From positions 1-37,698 of the IMG/VR virus record IMGVR_UViG_3300012209_000327: 37,698 nt of DNA. The stretch is one strand, 5' to 3'. A model generated the notes under the pieces. That model did not search any database. It was not told where the DNA came from and saw only the letters and a program-made list of their open reading frames with translations. How positions within the stretch are numbered: the first letter of the stretch is position 1; every line of letters begins with the position of its first letter. The position numbers and the translations under genes are program-made. This document shows, piece by piece, positions 27,841 to 35,194 of this stretch. The stretch is from a virus.

Positions 27841-30291
27841 GTGGTGGATACGCAAGTAGAACTGGCAGGACAAGACAGAACACTTGTCGCCTACTACCCC
27901 CCGTTTGAATTTTCAAATCAAATAGCCTTACCTGGTGAAATTCCATCGGAGCAACTGCATCTTTCTCTCCTGATTTTGGAACCTGATTTTGATTTTTCTG
28001 CAAACTACCAATTACTCCATGCTTTACTTACCACATTTGCTGCTACTTGTCCAGGTCTATCAGGAACTATTTCTGGTGTTGGAAGATTTACTCCACAGGA
28101 TACATTCTATGCTTCGGTAGATGTTCATCATTTACATAAAGCGCATGATCAGTTAATGAAGATGATGATCGAGCAAGGATTTCCAGTAAGTAAGCTGCAC
28201 CCCTATATTCCACATATAACCCTTGCTTATCTCAATCCTTCCGATCCTACGCCTGAACAGGTGGTTCCAAATCTTTCTTTCAGTATTACAAGTATTTTTC
28301 TCGTGCATGGAACTGAGAAATATGAATATCAACTTACTGGAATAGCTTCTCCTATAGAAATGTGTGGAGAGGAGGAATGTATGGATTTAGACAATCTTGA
28401 ACCTGAGTTATTCGAGTATCTGACAAAAGATCAACGAGATGCTATAGACGATTCGGATTTTGCATGGCCGGAACAGAAAAAATATCCTATCAATACACAG
28501 GCACATCTGGATGCTGCTGCAAAACTTATTGGTCGCGCACCTGAAGGTGTCCAGGACAAAATTAAGAGGAACGCTATCCGTATTGCAAAGCGAAAAGGGC
28601 TGACTCTTCCAGATAGCTGGAATAATGAACCTGCATCAGAAACAACTACTGTTGTCAGTACAAAAGGTCCTGCTAACGAGAAATTCCAACCTTTGCCACG
28701 CATTGCTCAATTAAAAGTACGGTTTTTGAGTGATGGTGCTATTTCTCGTAACGGAAGGCAGTATCCAGTGGAAACAGTACAACGCCTGGTCAATTCTGGA
28801 TATCAGCAACTTTTGGCGGGGGATATTATCAATTCGTATATCTGTCATAGTGTTGCTGATGAAGATAATCCTCTGGTAGTGAGTGGAAAAGCCACAAAGA
28901 TCTGGCATGAAGGAGAGGGTGCATATGCTCTTTTCGACATTCCAGACACAACAACCGGGCGCGATATGGTTTCACTTCTTTCTGGAGGATACATCCCCCC
29001 GACTATGAGCCTACGTGCTGCTAACGCAGAGATGCAGGTAGTAAAAGGGAAAGGCGTTCCTCAAGTAGTTGGAAAAGATATCCAATTACTCGGTATTGAC
29101 TTTACGGCTCGTCCAGGGATCGAAGACGCACGAATCCAGGATTTGGTCCTGGAAAATGCGAAAGACAAGGGCGTATTTCTGGATAGCTTTTATATAGAAC
29201 AATTATCACTTGTTGAAAATACTGATACTCTTTCACATGAAGCAGCACTTCCAAATGTGGTGGTTAATCTGAATGTGAATGGAGAAGCAATTGGTCAGTA
29301 TGTAAAGGAGGCACTTATGGAGCAAACTCCTCAGAATACAAATCCTGCTTCAGAAGCAGCAAAAATCAGTATCGAGGAATTGCACCCAAATACGGTACTT
29401 ACTCCCCTGGTTTCTGGCAATTCTGTAGGTGTAAGCGATGATCCACCCGGATCACAATACACAAAGAACTATCCTCAAATACAGGCAGGTCCTCCAGCCG
29501 GATTAACTGACATTGGAGCACTAGCTTCTGGACCACCAGAAGGTCTTACCAGTGCTGGCAGAGCTATGGCAAAAGAAACTCACGACCATATTGCAACTGC
29601 TCTTGGCATGGGTTGTGCTCCACAAACAACGGAAATTGGTCGTAAGTTCAATAAAGTAGCTGAAAACCATCTGGTTGCAGTCCACGATATGCATGCTAGA
29701 AATCTTGGATATGATTGCATTGGTTCCTATCAACAGATGCAAGAACCAAATAATGTTCCAGGCGATGATCAACTCACTATTCCAAATGACGACAAAATGG
29801 AATCAGTGTTGCCAGTAAAACAGGAGATAAAGCAGATGAGTGTTGAAGATGCTTTGGCACTTCTCAAGCAGAATAACTACAATGTTACTGCCCCAAAGAC
29901 TGAAGTAGAAAAAATTCAGGAAGTACTTGAAGCAAAACTTGAGGAACAGCGTAAACAGTTCGAAACACAAACAAAACAGCTTCAAGAAGATCAGCAGAAA
30001 AAACTAGAAGAAATTACGAAAATGCTTGTGGCGCAACAGCCTGCGGCGCAAAGAAAAAGCCTGGTAGAAAATACAACCAACGAACAGCAACCACTCAATA
30101 CTCCACGTGCCAGGCGTTCGCATCTCCAGGAGCAGCTTATGAGAGCTGACTGGCAGGAACTTGCTGATCGTTCGGCTCCCTATCCTGAAGGTATTACGGC
30201 TGAAGCCATTCTTCGCCATTTCGGGCAATTGATGATTATGCAGTATAACGAAAAATATGGAACTGGCAGTATTTCCCCTGCCTACAGTTAA
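27841..30291 (+). CDS. 2H phosphoesterase, prohead protease and scaffold fusion
   Basis: 816 aa from GTG 27841 (or 27844), with GGGGGA upstream. Residues 1-170: 2H phosphoesterase, with HLS at 40-42 and HIT at 125-127. Residues 215-260: YPINTQAHLDAAAKLI, a short helical domain often in front of phage proteases. Residues 285-440: prohead protease-like, with candidate His336 (YICHSVAD) and Ser390 (PPTMSLRA). From about 490: scaffold-like Glu/Gln coil (EKIQEVLEAKLEEQRKQFET). Protease and scaffold mature the capsid; the 2H part may hydrolyse cyclic or 2'-5' linked nucleotides. Internal AGGAGG plus ATG pairs at 28370/28381 and 29304/29317 suggest separate shorter products. Confidence 0.82.
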   Translation: MVDTQVELAGQDRTLVAYYPPFEFSNQIALPGEIPSEQLHLSLLILEPDFDFSANYQLLHALLTTFAATCPGLSGTISGVGRFTPQDTFYASVDVHHLHKAHDQLMKMMIEQGFPVSKLHPYIPHITLAYLNPSDPTPEQVVPNLSFSITSIFLVHGTEKYEYQLTGIASPIEMCGEEECMDLDNLEPELFEYLTKDQRDAIDDSDFAWPEQKKYPINTQAHLDAAAKLIGRAPEGVQDKIKRNAIRIAKRKGLTLPDSWNNEPASETTTVVSTKGPANEKFQPLPRIAQLKVRFLSDGAISRNGRQYPVETVQRLVNSGYQQLLAGDIINSYICHSVADEDNPLVVSGKATKIWHEGEGAYALFDIPDTTTGRDMVSLLSGGYIPPTMSLRAANAEMQVVKGKGVPQVVGKDIQLLGIDFTARPGIEDARIQDLVLENAKDKGVFLDSFYIEQLSLVENTDTLSHEAALPNVVVNLNVNGEAIGQYVKEALMEQTPQNTNPASEAAKISIEELHPNTVLTPLVSGNSVGVSDDPPGSQYTKNYPQIQAGPPAGLTDIGALASGPPEGLTSAGRAMAKETHDHIATALGMGCAPQTTEIGRKFNKVAENHLVAVHDMHARNLGYDCIGSYQQMQEPNNVPGDDQLTIPNDDKMESVLPVKQEIKQMSVEDALALLKQNNYNVTAPKTEVEKIQEVLEAKLEEQRKQFETQTKQLQEDQQKKLEEITKMLVAQQPAAQRKSLVENTTNEQQPLNTPRARRSHLQEQLMRADWQELADRSAPYPEGITAEAILRHFGQLMIMQYNEKYGTGSISPAYS
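28370..28383 (+). promoter_or_regulatory. Internal ribosome site, likely protease start
   Basis: AGGAGG at 28370-28375 and ATG 28381, in frame at residue 181, right after the 2H domain. A protein starting here would lack the phosphoesterase. Confidence 0.6.
29304..29319 (+). promoter_or_regulatory. Internal ribosome site, likely scaffold start
   Basis: AAAGGAGG at 29304-29311 and ATG 29317, in frame at residue 493, after the protease domain. This nested start resembles the arrangement of phage protease/scaffold genes such as lambda C/Nu3. Confidence 0.65.
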
Positions 30292-30329
30292 TAATTATTT
30301 TTTCTAGGTCTAGAAAAAATAATTATTAA
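30288..30329. terminator. Perfect 20-bp inverted repeat after protease gene
   Basis: Two perfect 20-base arms with a GT loop (30308-30309), containing the stop codon of the protease gene and both T6 and A6 tracts. AT-rich, so a bidirectional terminator or a cruciform-like element. It ends 4 bases before an AAGGAG ribosome-like site. Confidence 0.7.
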
Positions 30330-30355
30330 CTAGAAGGAGTATAGTGAAACAGTCT

Positions 30356-31258
30356 TTAACTATCGACACCACGCTTGTCATAAGCACTCAAAGAGGAAAA
30401 CAATCGATTAGACTTCCTTTGATTACACACGGCATGAGTAGGTCTGATATTATCGGTTGTATGACTCCCTGGTTCTATTCCAGAGCCTTCTTGAGGAACC
30501 AATGGAATAACATGGTCATAATGGAGTTTTTGATCTGGAAAGATTTCTTTCACGCAGATATAGCACCACGGCCCATGTTCTTCCAAGATTTTTCGATAGT
30601 TGACTGGTCCAGTTTTTACTCCAAGTTTTGCTGCCAAACGTTTCCTATAATATCCAGCATACAATTCTGGATTCTCTTTTCTATGCTTTCGATGCATAGC
30701 ATTGATATGCTCTGGATCATTAGGATGTGTTCTGTAATAGTTTTTACCGTATTCAGAAATGTGCTCTCGATATTCGGGATCTGTAGCGAGACGATTTTGA
30801 CGCCGTTCTCTGTTCTGAACAACAAAAGTGTTATTGTATGCCCTTCTCTGTTCGAGGTTTGCAATGTAGCATGCGTGGTGGCGTTCATTGATTCTGTCCC
30901 TAGTTCTATCCGCAATGACTTTCTTTCTTTGACGCTCATGCTCCCTACAGTAGGTGGCATATCCATCTTTGATTCCAGCACTCTTGTTGAATTTTTCCAC
31001 TGGTTTTTCTTCATTACAGTCTGGGCAAAATTTGTTGAGCAGAAACAATGGTTGTTGCACAATATTTTCAGATCTTTTTTGAAGATTTTTCAGACCTATA
31101 CGGGCATTTTCACATTTTCTGCATATGGTTCTAATGCCTCGTTTAGTGTCACTTCTTCCAGGGAAAAATTTAATAGTAGCAGAGAAAGGTTTCCCACATG
31201 CACTACAGTTTTGCATGTTGCTAGGACCTTCTTCTTGAAGGTCGCTAACGATTTCCAT
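30356..31258 (-). CDS. Free-standing HNH endonuclease (inserted, antisense)
   Basis: 300 aa from ATG 31258, with AAGGAGT upstream, opposite in direction to the surrounding structural genes. Two N-terminal Cys-rich knuckles (CSACGKPFSA with CRKC, and CPDCNEEKPVEKF with C) precede a basic helical linker. The C-terminal nuclease has CYICVKEIFPDQKLHYDHVI (HxDH), IRPTHAVCNQRKSN, the endonuclease VII/HNH arrangement. It separates the protease/scaffold from the major capsid gene. A likely mobile homing gene. The + strand stays free of stops across it (30344-31372), with an AAGGAG-GTG start. Confidence 0.88.
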   Translation of the reverse strand: MEIVSDLQEEGPSNMQNCSACGKPFSATIKFFPGRSDTKRGIRTICRKCENARIGLKNLQKRSENIVQQPLFLLNKFCPDCNEEKPVEKFNKSAGIKDGYATYCREHERQRKKVIADRTRDRINERHHACYIANLEQRRAYNNTFVVQNRERRQNRLATDPEYREHISEYGKNYYRTHPNDPEHINAMHRKHRKENPELYAGYYRKRLAAKLGVKTGPVNYRKILEEHGPWCYICVKEIFPDQKLHYDHVIPLVPQEGSGIEPGSHTTDNIRPTHAVCNQRKSNRLFSSLSAYDKRGVDS

Positions 31259-31312
31259 AATGAATATTACTCCTTGTCAGTAAATCAAACTATATGCAAT
31301 AAATTTAAATAT

Positions 31313-31341
31313 ATTATAACACACAATACGGGCACAGTAAA
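31313..31341 (-). promoter_or_regulatory. Promoter of the HNH gene
   Basis: On the - strand: TTTACT (31336-31341), 17-base spacer, TATAAT (31313-31318). Its GTGTTATAATAT sequence is the inverted copy of that of the capsid promoter at 31360, so the two face each other in an inverted repeat. Confidence 0.55.
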
Positions 31342-31359
31342 CAATGTGTCCTTAAAAGG

Positions 31360-31368
31360 TGTTATAAT
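31360..31368 (+). promoter_or_regulatory. Extended -10 promoter of the capsid gene
   Basis: TGTTATAAT: extended -10 with a perfect TATAAT (31363-31368) and no good -35, 39 bases before ATG 31407. Confidence 0.6.
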
Positions 31369-31406
31369 ATAAGTGCGGTGGTTAAGTGGTTTAGGAGGAC
31401 TTTAGC

Positions 31407-32849
31407 ATGCCAGCTAGTACTATGGCAGAACTTCGGGAGGCATACTCTCAGAATGCAGCATACAATCAGCTCATGCCGGTTATTATCGACAGAGCACTAC
31501 TTGAGGCTTCAAGAAAGTGGAGTCCATTAGCACGTGCATTACCTCGTAAAACGTGGGGAACTCTCACGTACATCTTTAATCAACGAACAATGCTTCCTGC
31601 TGCACAGCATACGACAAAAAACCCGACGAGTGGACAGGTTGGATATAGCCAATCAACTTTTGTGCAATCAACCTTTGATGTAAAACACACTGAAGTCGAT
31701 TTGAGCATTGCCAAGTTGGACCAGCAAGTGGCAGTAGTCAATGGGTCTGTCTATGACCTGGAACTTGCGGCTGCTGGCGAGTCGATGAAACGTCTTGAAG
31801 ATGTAACACATGTCTGGGGCAATGCGAATGCAACTTTAGCTACAAAACGTCCACAATGGAATGGCCTGGATCAGCAAATCGCGCAGAACAGTACCAACAG
31901 GCAAGATGGTGCAAACCAACTTGTATCGTTGTCTACTCTTGATAACTTGATTGATGCCGTACGTCCTGCTGCTGCTCAAGAACTTGGTGACGATTACTTT
32001 TTCTTGATGCCAAGTATTATGCAAACACGTATCAGTTCTTTGCTCGTCAATCAACAGCGTTTTAATAAGGATTTCACGAAAATCTTTGCAATTGATGACT
32101 ACGGAGATCTGGACGCGGCACCAGCTAGAAATTATATGGACGCGGGTTTAGAAGTGGCAACCTACAGAAATGTCCCGTTAATCTTCTCATCTTTTATGGA
32201 ATCATTTGGTACCATGTCTGTTGTTACTGCTTCAAATACTGGTTCTGGTGCTGTTCTTACGAATGGAACCTACTACTATCAGATCGAAGCCGTTTCAAGA
32301 TATGGTGTCACTTATGCATCTGCTGAAGTTTCTGCAACTACTACAGGAACTCAGAAAATCAATTTAAGCTGGACAACTCCAACAATCACAGACTTATATG
32401 GCAATAGTGTTGATGTGCTTTCGTATCGCATCTATCGTGGAACAGTTTCCGGTGGTGAATCTCTCTACGCAGTCCTTTCCGCTTATGATACCAGTGATGC
32501 AGCCGTACAAACCTGGGACGACACTGGAGCTATTAGTGTTCCTACATCAGGTGCAACCTTTACCAACATTTTTACTACGGTCAATACAAATGTAGGTGCT
32601 ACTCAGGCTGCTCCAGACGGATTGACTTTCCCTCGCTATGTAGCAGTATCAGGACAGAAGCCAGCTTCTATCTACCTATGCCCACGCAACCCTGATTTCG
32701 CGGTTGTGCCTGTTTTAAATGAAATGACACCAGTCATGTTAGCTCCGATTTTGGCTCGTAGTTCTCAGTTTGCACTCATTGCAGACCTGTGCCTTGCCTT
32801 ACGTGCCGGGGCATTTGCTGCAAAAGTAGATCGTATTCGAGCTGCATAG
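31407..32849 (+). CDS. Major capsid protein (HK97-like) with Ig/FnIII-type insertion
   Basis: 480 aa from ATG 31407 with AGGAGG upstream. Features of HK97-fold capsid proteins: RALLEASRKWSPLARALPR, TEVDLSIAKLDQQVAVVNG, ELAAAGESMKRLEDV, the long P-domain around TLDNLIDAVRPAAAQELGDD and QKPASIYLCPRNPDFAVV near the end. Between about residues 270 and 375 is a beta-rich segment (GTYYYQIEAVSRYGVTYASA, QKINLSWTTPTITD, VLSYRIYRGTVSGGE, TWDDTGAI) with the look of an Ig/fibronectin III domain, probably exposed on the capsid surface. No membrane segment. Confidence 0.88.
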   Translation: MPASTMAELREAYSQNAAYNQLMPVIIDRALLEASRKWSPLARALPRKTWGTLTYIFNQRTMLPAAQHTTKNPTSGQVGYSQSTFVQSTFDVKHTEVDLSIAKLDQQVAVVNGSVYDLELAAAGESMKRLEDVTHVWGNANATLATKRPQWNGLDQQIAQNSTNRQDGANQLVSLSTLDNLIDAVRPAAAQELGDDYFFLMPSIMQTRISSLLVNQQRFNKDFTKIFAIDDYGDLDAAPARNYMDAGLEVATYRNVPLIFSSFMESFGTMSVVTASNTGSGAVLTNGTYYYQIEAVSRYGVTYASAEVSATTTGTQKINLSWTTPTITDLYGNSVDVLSYRIYRGTVSGGESLYAVLSAYDTSDAAVQTWDDTGAISVPTSGATFTNIFTTVNTNVGATQAAPDGLTFPRYVAVSGQKPASIYLCPRNPDFAVVPVLNEMTPVMLAPILARSSQFALIADLCLALRAGAFAAKVDRIRAA

Positions 32850-32859
32850 GGAGCATAAA

Positions 32860-33171
32860 ATGGGTGTGTTGATTTACAGTGATAAAGAGGATATCCATAT
32901 TGGTCTTCCTCCTGTACTTGTCACTGGAATACAGGAACACTATCGCGGTTATAAAGCAAAAGGCCATTATATCCATGTAGAAAGTGCAAATGGTGATCTG
33001 GTCTATCACGATGTGCAACAAATCCTGAAATTACAGGGGTTTCGTCTTGCTGAACCAGATGAGCAAAATGACTATTTTGCCGCTAAAAAACACCATGTTC
33101 TTACTGAAACATCTGGAGAAGAAGCGCTTCAGAATGAAGAACCAAAACGCACGTATCGTAAACGTGGGTAG
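32860..33171 (+). CDS. Small protein downstream of the capsid gene
   Basis: 103 aa from ATG 32860 with GGGAG upstream. GLPPVLVTGIQEHYRGYKAK, GHYIHVESANGDLVYHDVQQ, then a charged tail (EEALQNEEPKRTYRKRG). The compact alpha/beta N-part with a basic end suggests a capsid-associated or connector factor, but I recognise no family. Its stop at 33169-33171 overlaps the ribosome site of the next gene. Confidence 0.7.
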   Translation: MGVLIYSDKEDIHIGLPPVLVTGIQEHYRGYKAKGHYIHVESANGDLVYHDVQQILKLQGFRLAEPDEQNDYFAAKKHHVLTETSGEEALQNEEPKRTYRKRG

Positions 33172-33182
33172 GAGGCACAACT

Positions 33183-34118
33183 ATTCCTTTACTGTATGCA
33201 ACTCCACAAGAAGTACTTAATCATCCTTTGGGAATAACACTAGCTACACAGCTTGCTGCTCTTCCTACTGGAACACTTGACAGGCTGCTATTTGTTGCCT
33301 CACAGCGTTGCAATAATTTCTGTAATAGAAGATTGCAGGCCCCACAGGCAACGACAGTAGCTTCTCCAGGTATTTCAGCAGGAGAGAAGATTATTCCCGT
33401 TGTTAGTACTCTTGGTACTGACAATAAAGATGAGTATGCGGTGTGGATAGGTGTTGGAGGAAGTAATCAGGAAATGGTAGACATAGTGGCAGGGGGAGTT
33501 AGTCCTGCACTTCCACTTGTATTCCCGTATCCTGGAACATTTCAGCTCACAACACCTTGTATATACAATCATACAGTAGGGGAACCTGTTGTTGTTGTCT
33601 ACCATGAAGTAAGAAGAACCATGTCTCAGTCGGGAGAGGATATTTACGAACAGGTTGTTACACAGCAAGCGCAGATTGCTTCGGCTCATGCCGGTGGTTC
33701 GGGGGATGGTACTGGGTTTCTTAGTGCTGACCGAACAAAAATGCATTGGTGCTGGCAATATCCTCTTGTTCAGATGGTAGACATGGAACATGCCTATCCC
33801 TACACAAGCGAATATACCAAAGTAGATATTCCAAGTCTTCTCTTAGAACCAGCTCTGTCCAGAATACGATTTCCGGTAGGGAGTTTTATTCTAACAAATG
33901 GATTGCTTCGATATCACTACATAGCAGGATACCAGTATCCTAGCGATCAAATGAAAGAAGCAACAATCTGGTATCTCAGGGATACTTTACAAGCTTTCAT
34001 CAATCCATATGCTGTTTTTAGTCAATCGCTAGGGAAAAGAAGTTACACGTTTGGAAGTGGTTCAAAATCTCCATCAACAAATCAGGCTGAATGTATGCTT
34101 AGTGATTATGTGAGGTAA
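33183..34118 (+). CDS. Head-tail adaptor-like protein, probable ATT start
   Basis: 311 aa when started at ATT 33183, 7 bases after AGGAGG (33170-33175). The N-terminus then reads PLLYATPQEVLNHPLGITLA, a common opening of phage adaptor proteins. TTG 33228 is the first conventional start but has no ribosome site. Features: LDRLLFVASQRCNNFCNRRL (typical of head-tail connector family), many beta segments (FQLTTPCIYNHTVGEPVVVV), and a helical C-end (MKEATIWYLRDTLQAFINPY). By position it likely sits on the portal. Confidence 0.72.
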   Translation: MPLLYATPQEVLNHPLGITLATQLAALPTGTLDRLLFVASQRCNNFCNRRLQAPQATTVASPGISAGEKIIPVVSTLGTDNKDEYAVWIGVGGSNQEMVDIVAGGVSPALPLVFPYPGTFQLTTPCIYNHTVGEPVVVVYHEVRRTMSQSGEDIYEQVVTQQAQIASAHAGGSGDGTGFLSADRTKMHWCWQYPLVQMVDMEHAYPYTSEYTKVDIPSLLLEPALSRIRFPVGSFILTNGLLRYHYIAGYQYPSDQMKEATIWYLRDTLQAFINPYAVFSQSLGKRSYTFGSGSKSPSTNQAECMLSDYVR

Positions 34119-34124
34119 AAGAAG

Positions 34125-34637
34125 ATGGCAGGAACTCAACAAGCAATAGATCAGAATTATCGACCAATCAGTGGTTCAGCAGTATTGTATGACCCGGTGA
34201 GCACTCAGTTTGTTGCTCAACAATCTGGTACAACTGCAACAGGTACCGATGGCACTGTCTATGCTCCAAAGGTTATGGCAGGCATCGCTACGGCAACAGG
34301 GGGTTCAACACCCTACCATTTGGTATCTGCTGCTTCGGCAAATAATACGAATGTAAAAAGTAGTGCTGGAAGTATCTATGGTTACTCGATTAGCAATACT
34401 ACAGCTTCCACTACTGAATTTGTCAAACTCTATAATAAAGCAACCGCGCCTGTAGCCGGTACCGATACGCCCATCTGGACAATTCAAGTGGCTGGTTCGA
34501 CAACCGTTACAGCCTACTTTTCAGTGCCGATTGGTTGCAGTGCAGGTGTCGGCCTTGCGACAGTAACAACTGCTGCTGATGCTGGCAGTACTGGTGTGGC
34601 TTCTGGCGATTTAATTATCAACCTCATTTACAAATAG
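34125..34637 (+). CDS. Beta-rich structural protein
   Basis: 170 aa. Thr/Ser/Ala-rich, with the C-terminal domain TPYHLVSAASANNTNVKSSA, IYGYSISNTT, FVKLYNKATAPVAGTDTPIW and GVGLATVTTAADAGSTG. This domain is shared with the C-terminus of the 593-aa product at 35195 (SFHLISAATTNATAVKASAG, FVKLYNKATAPTVGTDTPVR). Probably a decoration or fibre-like virion protein. Confidence 0.7.
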   Translation: MAGTQQAIDQNYRPISGSAVLYDPVSTQFVAQQSGTTATGTDGTVYAPKVMAGIATATGGSTPYHLVSAASANNTNVKSSAGSIYGYSISNTTASTTEFVKLYNKATAPVAGTDTPIWTIQVAGSTTVTAYFSVPIGCSAGVGLATVTTAADAGSTGVASGDLIINLIYK

Positions 34638-34652
34638 ACGAGGTAATTTGCT

Positions 34653-35180
34653 ATGAGTAGTGGACAAGCACCAGTAGATCTCAATGGAAAACCAGCATTG
34701 TCTGCCTATGACCCAACGGGTCATCAAATTGTGGCAATTGAAGCAGTAGGCATCACTACTGATAGTACCACTGGAATAGCACATGGAACATTAAATGTGA
34801 ATGCTAGCATGAATGCTTCCAGCCTGTCTATTAATGACCCAACTGTGACGACACAGAAGATGTCAGTAGATGCCTCTGGCAATGCTTCTGTCAAAGTAGG
34901 GACAAATTTTTCCGCTACTGCAACACTCTCAAACGTAGCAAGCTCTGCATCAACAACCCAAATACTTGCTGCAAATTCTAGTAGAAGAGGCATGATGATT
35001 TATAACGACTCAACCTCAGTGCTTTATCTTTCTTTTGCAGCAACCGCAAGCACTTCTTCGTACAGTTTACAGCTTGCAGCGAATAGCTTTTATGAAATGC
35101 CAGTACCAATCTATACTGGTGTGATTTCTGGTATATGGGCATCGGCTAATGGATTTACGCGGGTTACAGAACTCATCTAG
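34653..35180 (+). CDS. Small Ser/Ala-rich structural protein
   Basis: 175 aa with GAGG 12 bases before ATG 34653. Repetitive SSLSINDPTVTTQKMSVDAS, ATLSNVASSASTTQILAANS and RRGMMIYNDSTSVLYLSFAA. The last is a short motif common in phage virion surface proteins. Its opening VDLNGKPALSAYDPTGHQIV parallels that of the 34125 product. Probably a virion decoration protein. Confidence 0.65.
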   Translation: MSSGQAPVDLNGKPALSAYDPTGHQIVAIEAVGITTDSTTGIAHGTLNVNASMNASSLSINDPTVTTQKMSVDASGNASVKVGTNFSATATLSNVASSASTTQILAANSSRRGMMIYNDSTSVLYLSFAATASTSSYSLQLAANSFYEMPVPIYTGVISGIWASANGFTRVTELI

Positions 35181-35194
35181 AAAGGAGGTAAGGT

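Noticed and set aside
30344-31372. A 342-aa + strand gene opposite the HNH gene
   Set aside because: The - strand encodes clear Cys knuckles and HNH motifs; the + product has no recognisable pattern. Its ribosome site is noted in the findings.
33375-33791. 138-aa - strand frame
   Set aside because: Antisense to the adaptor gene, no ribosome site, composition of a shadow frame.
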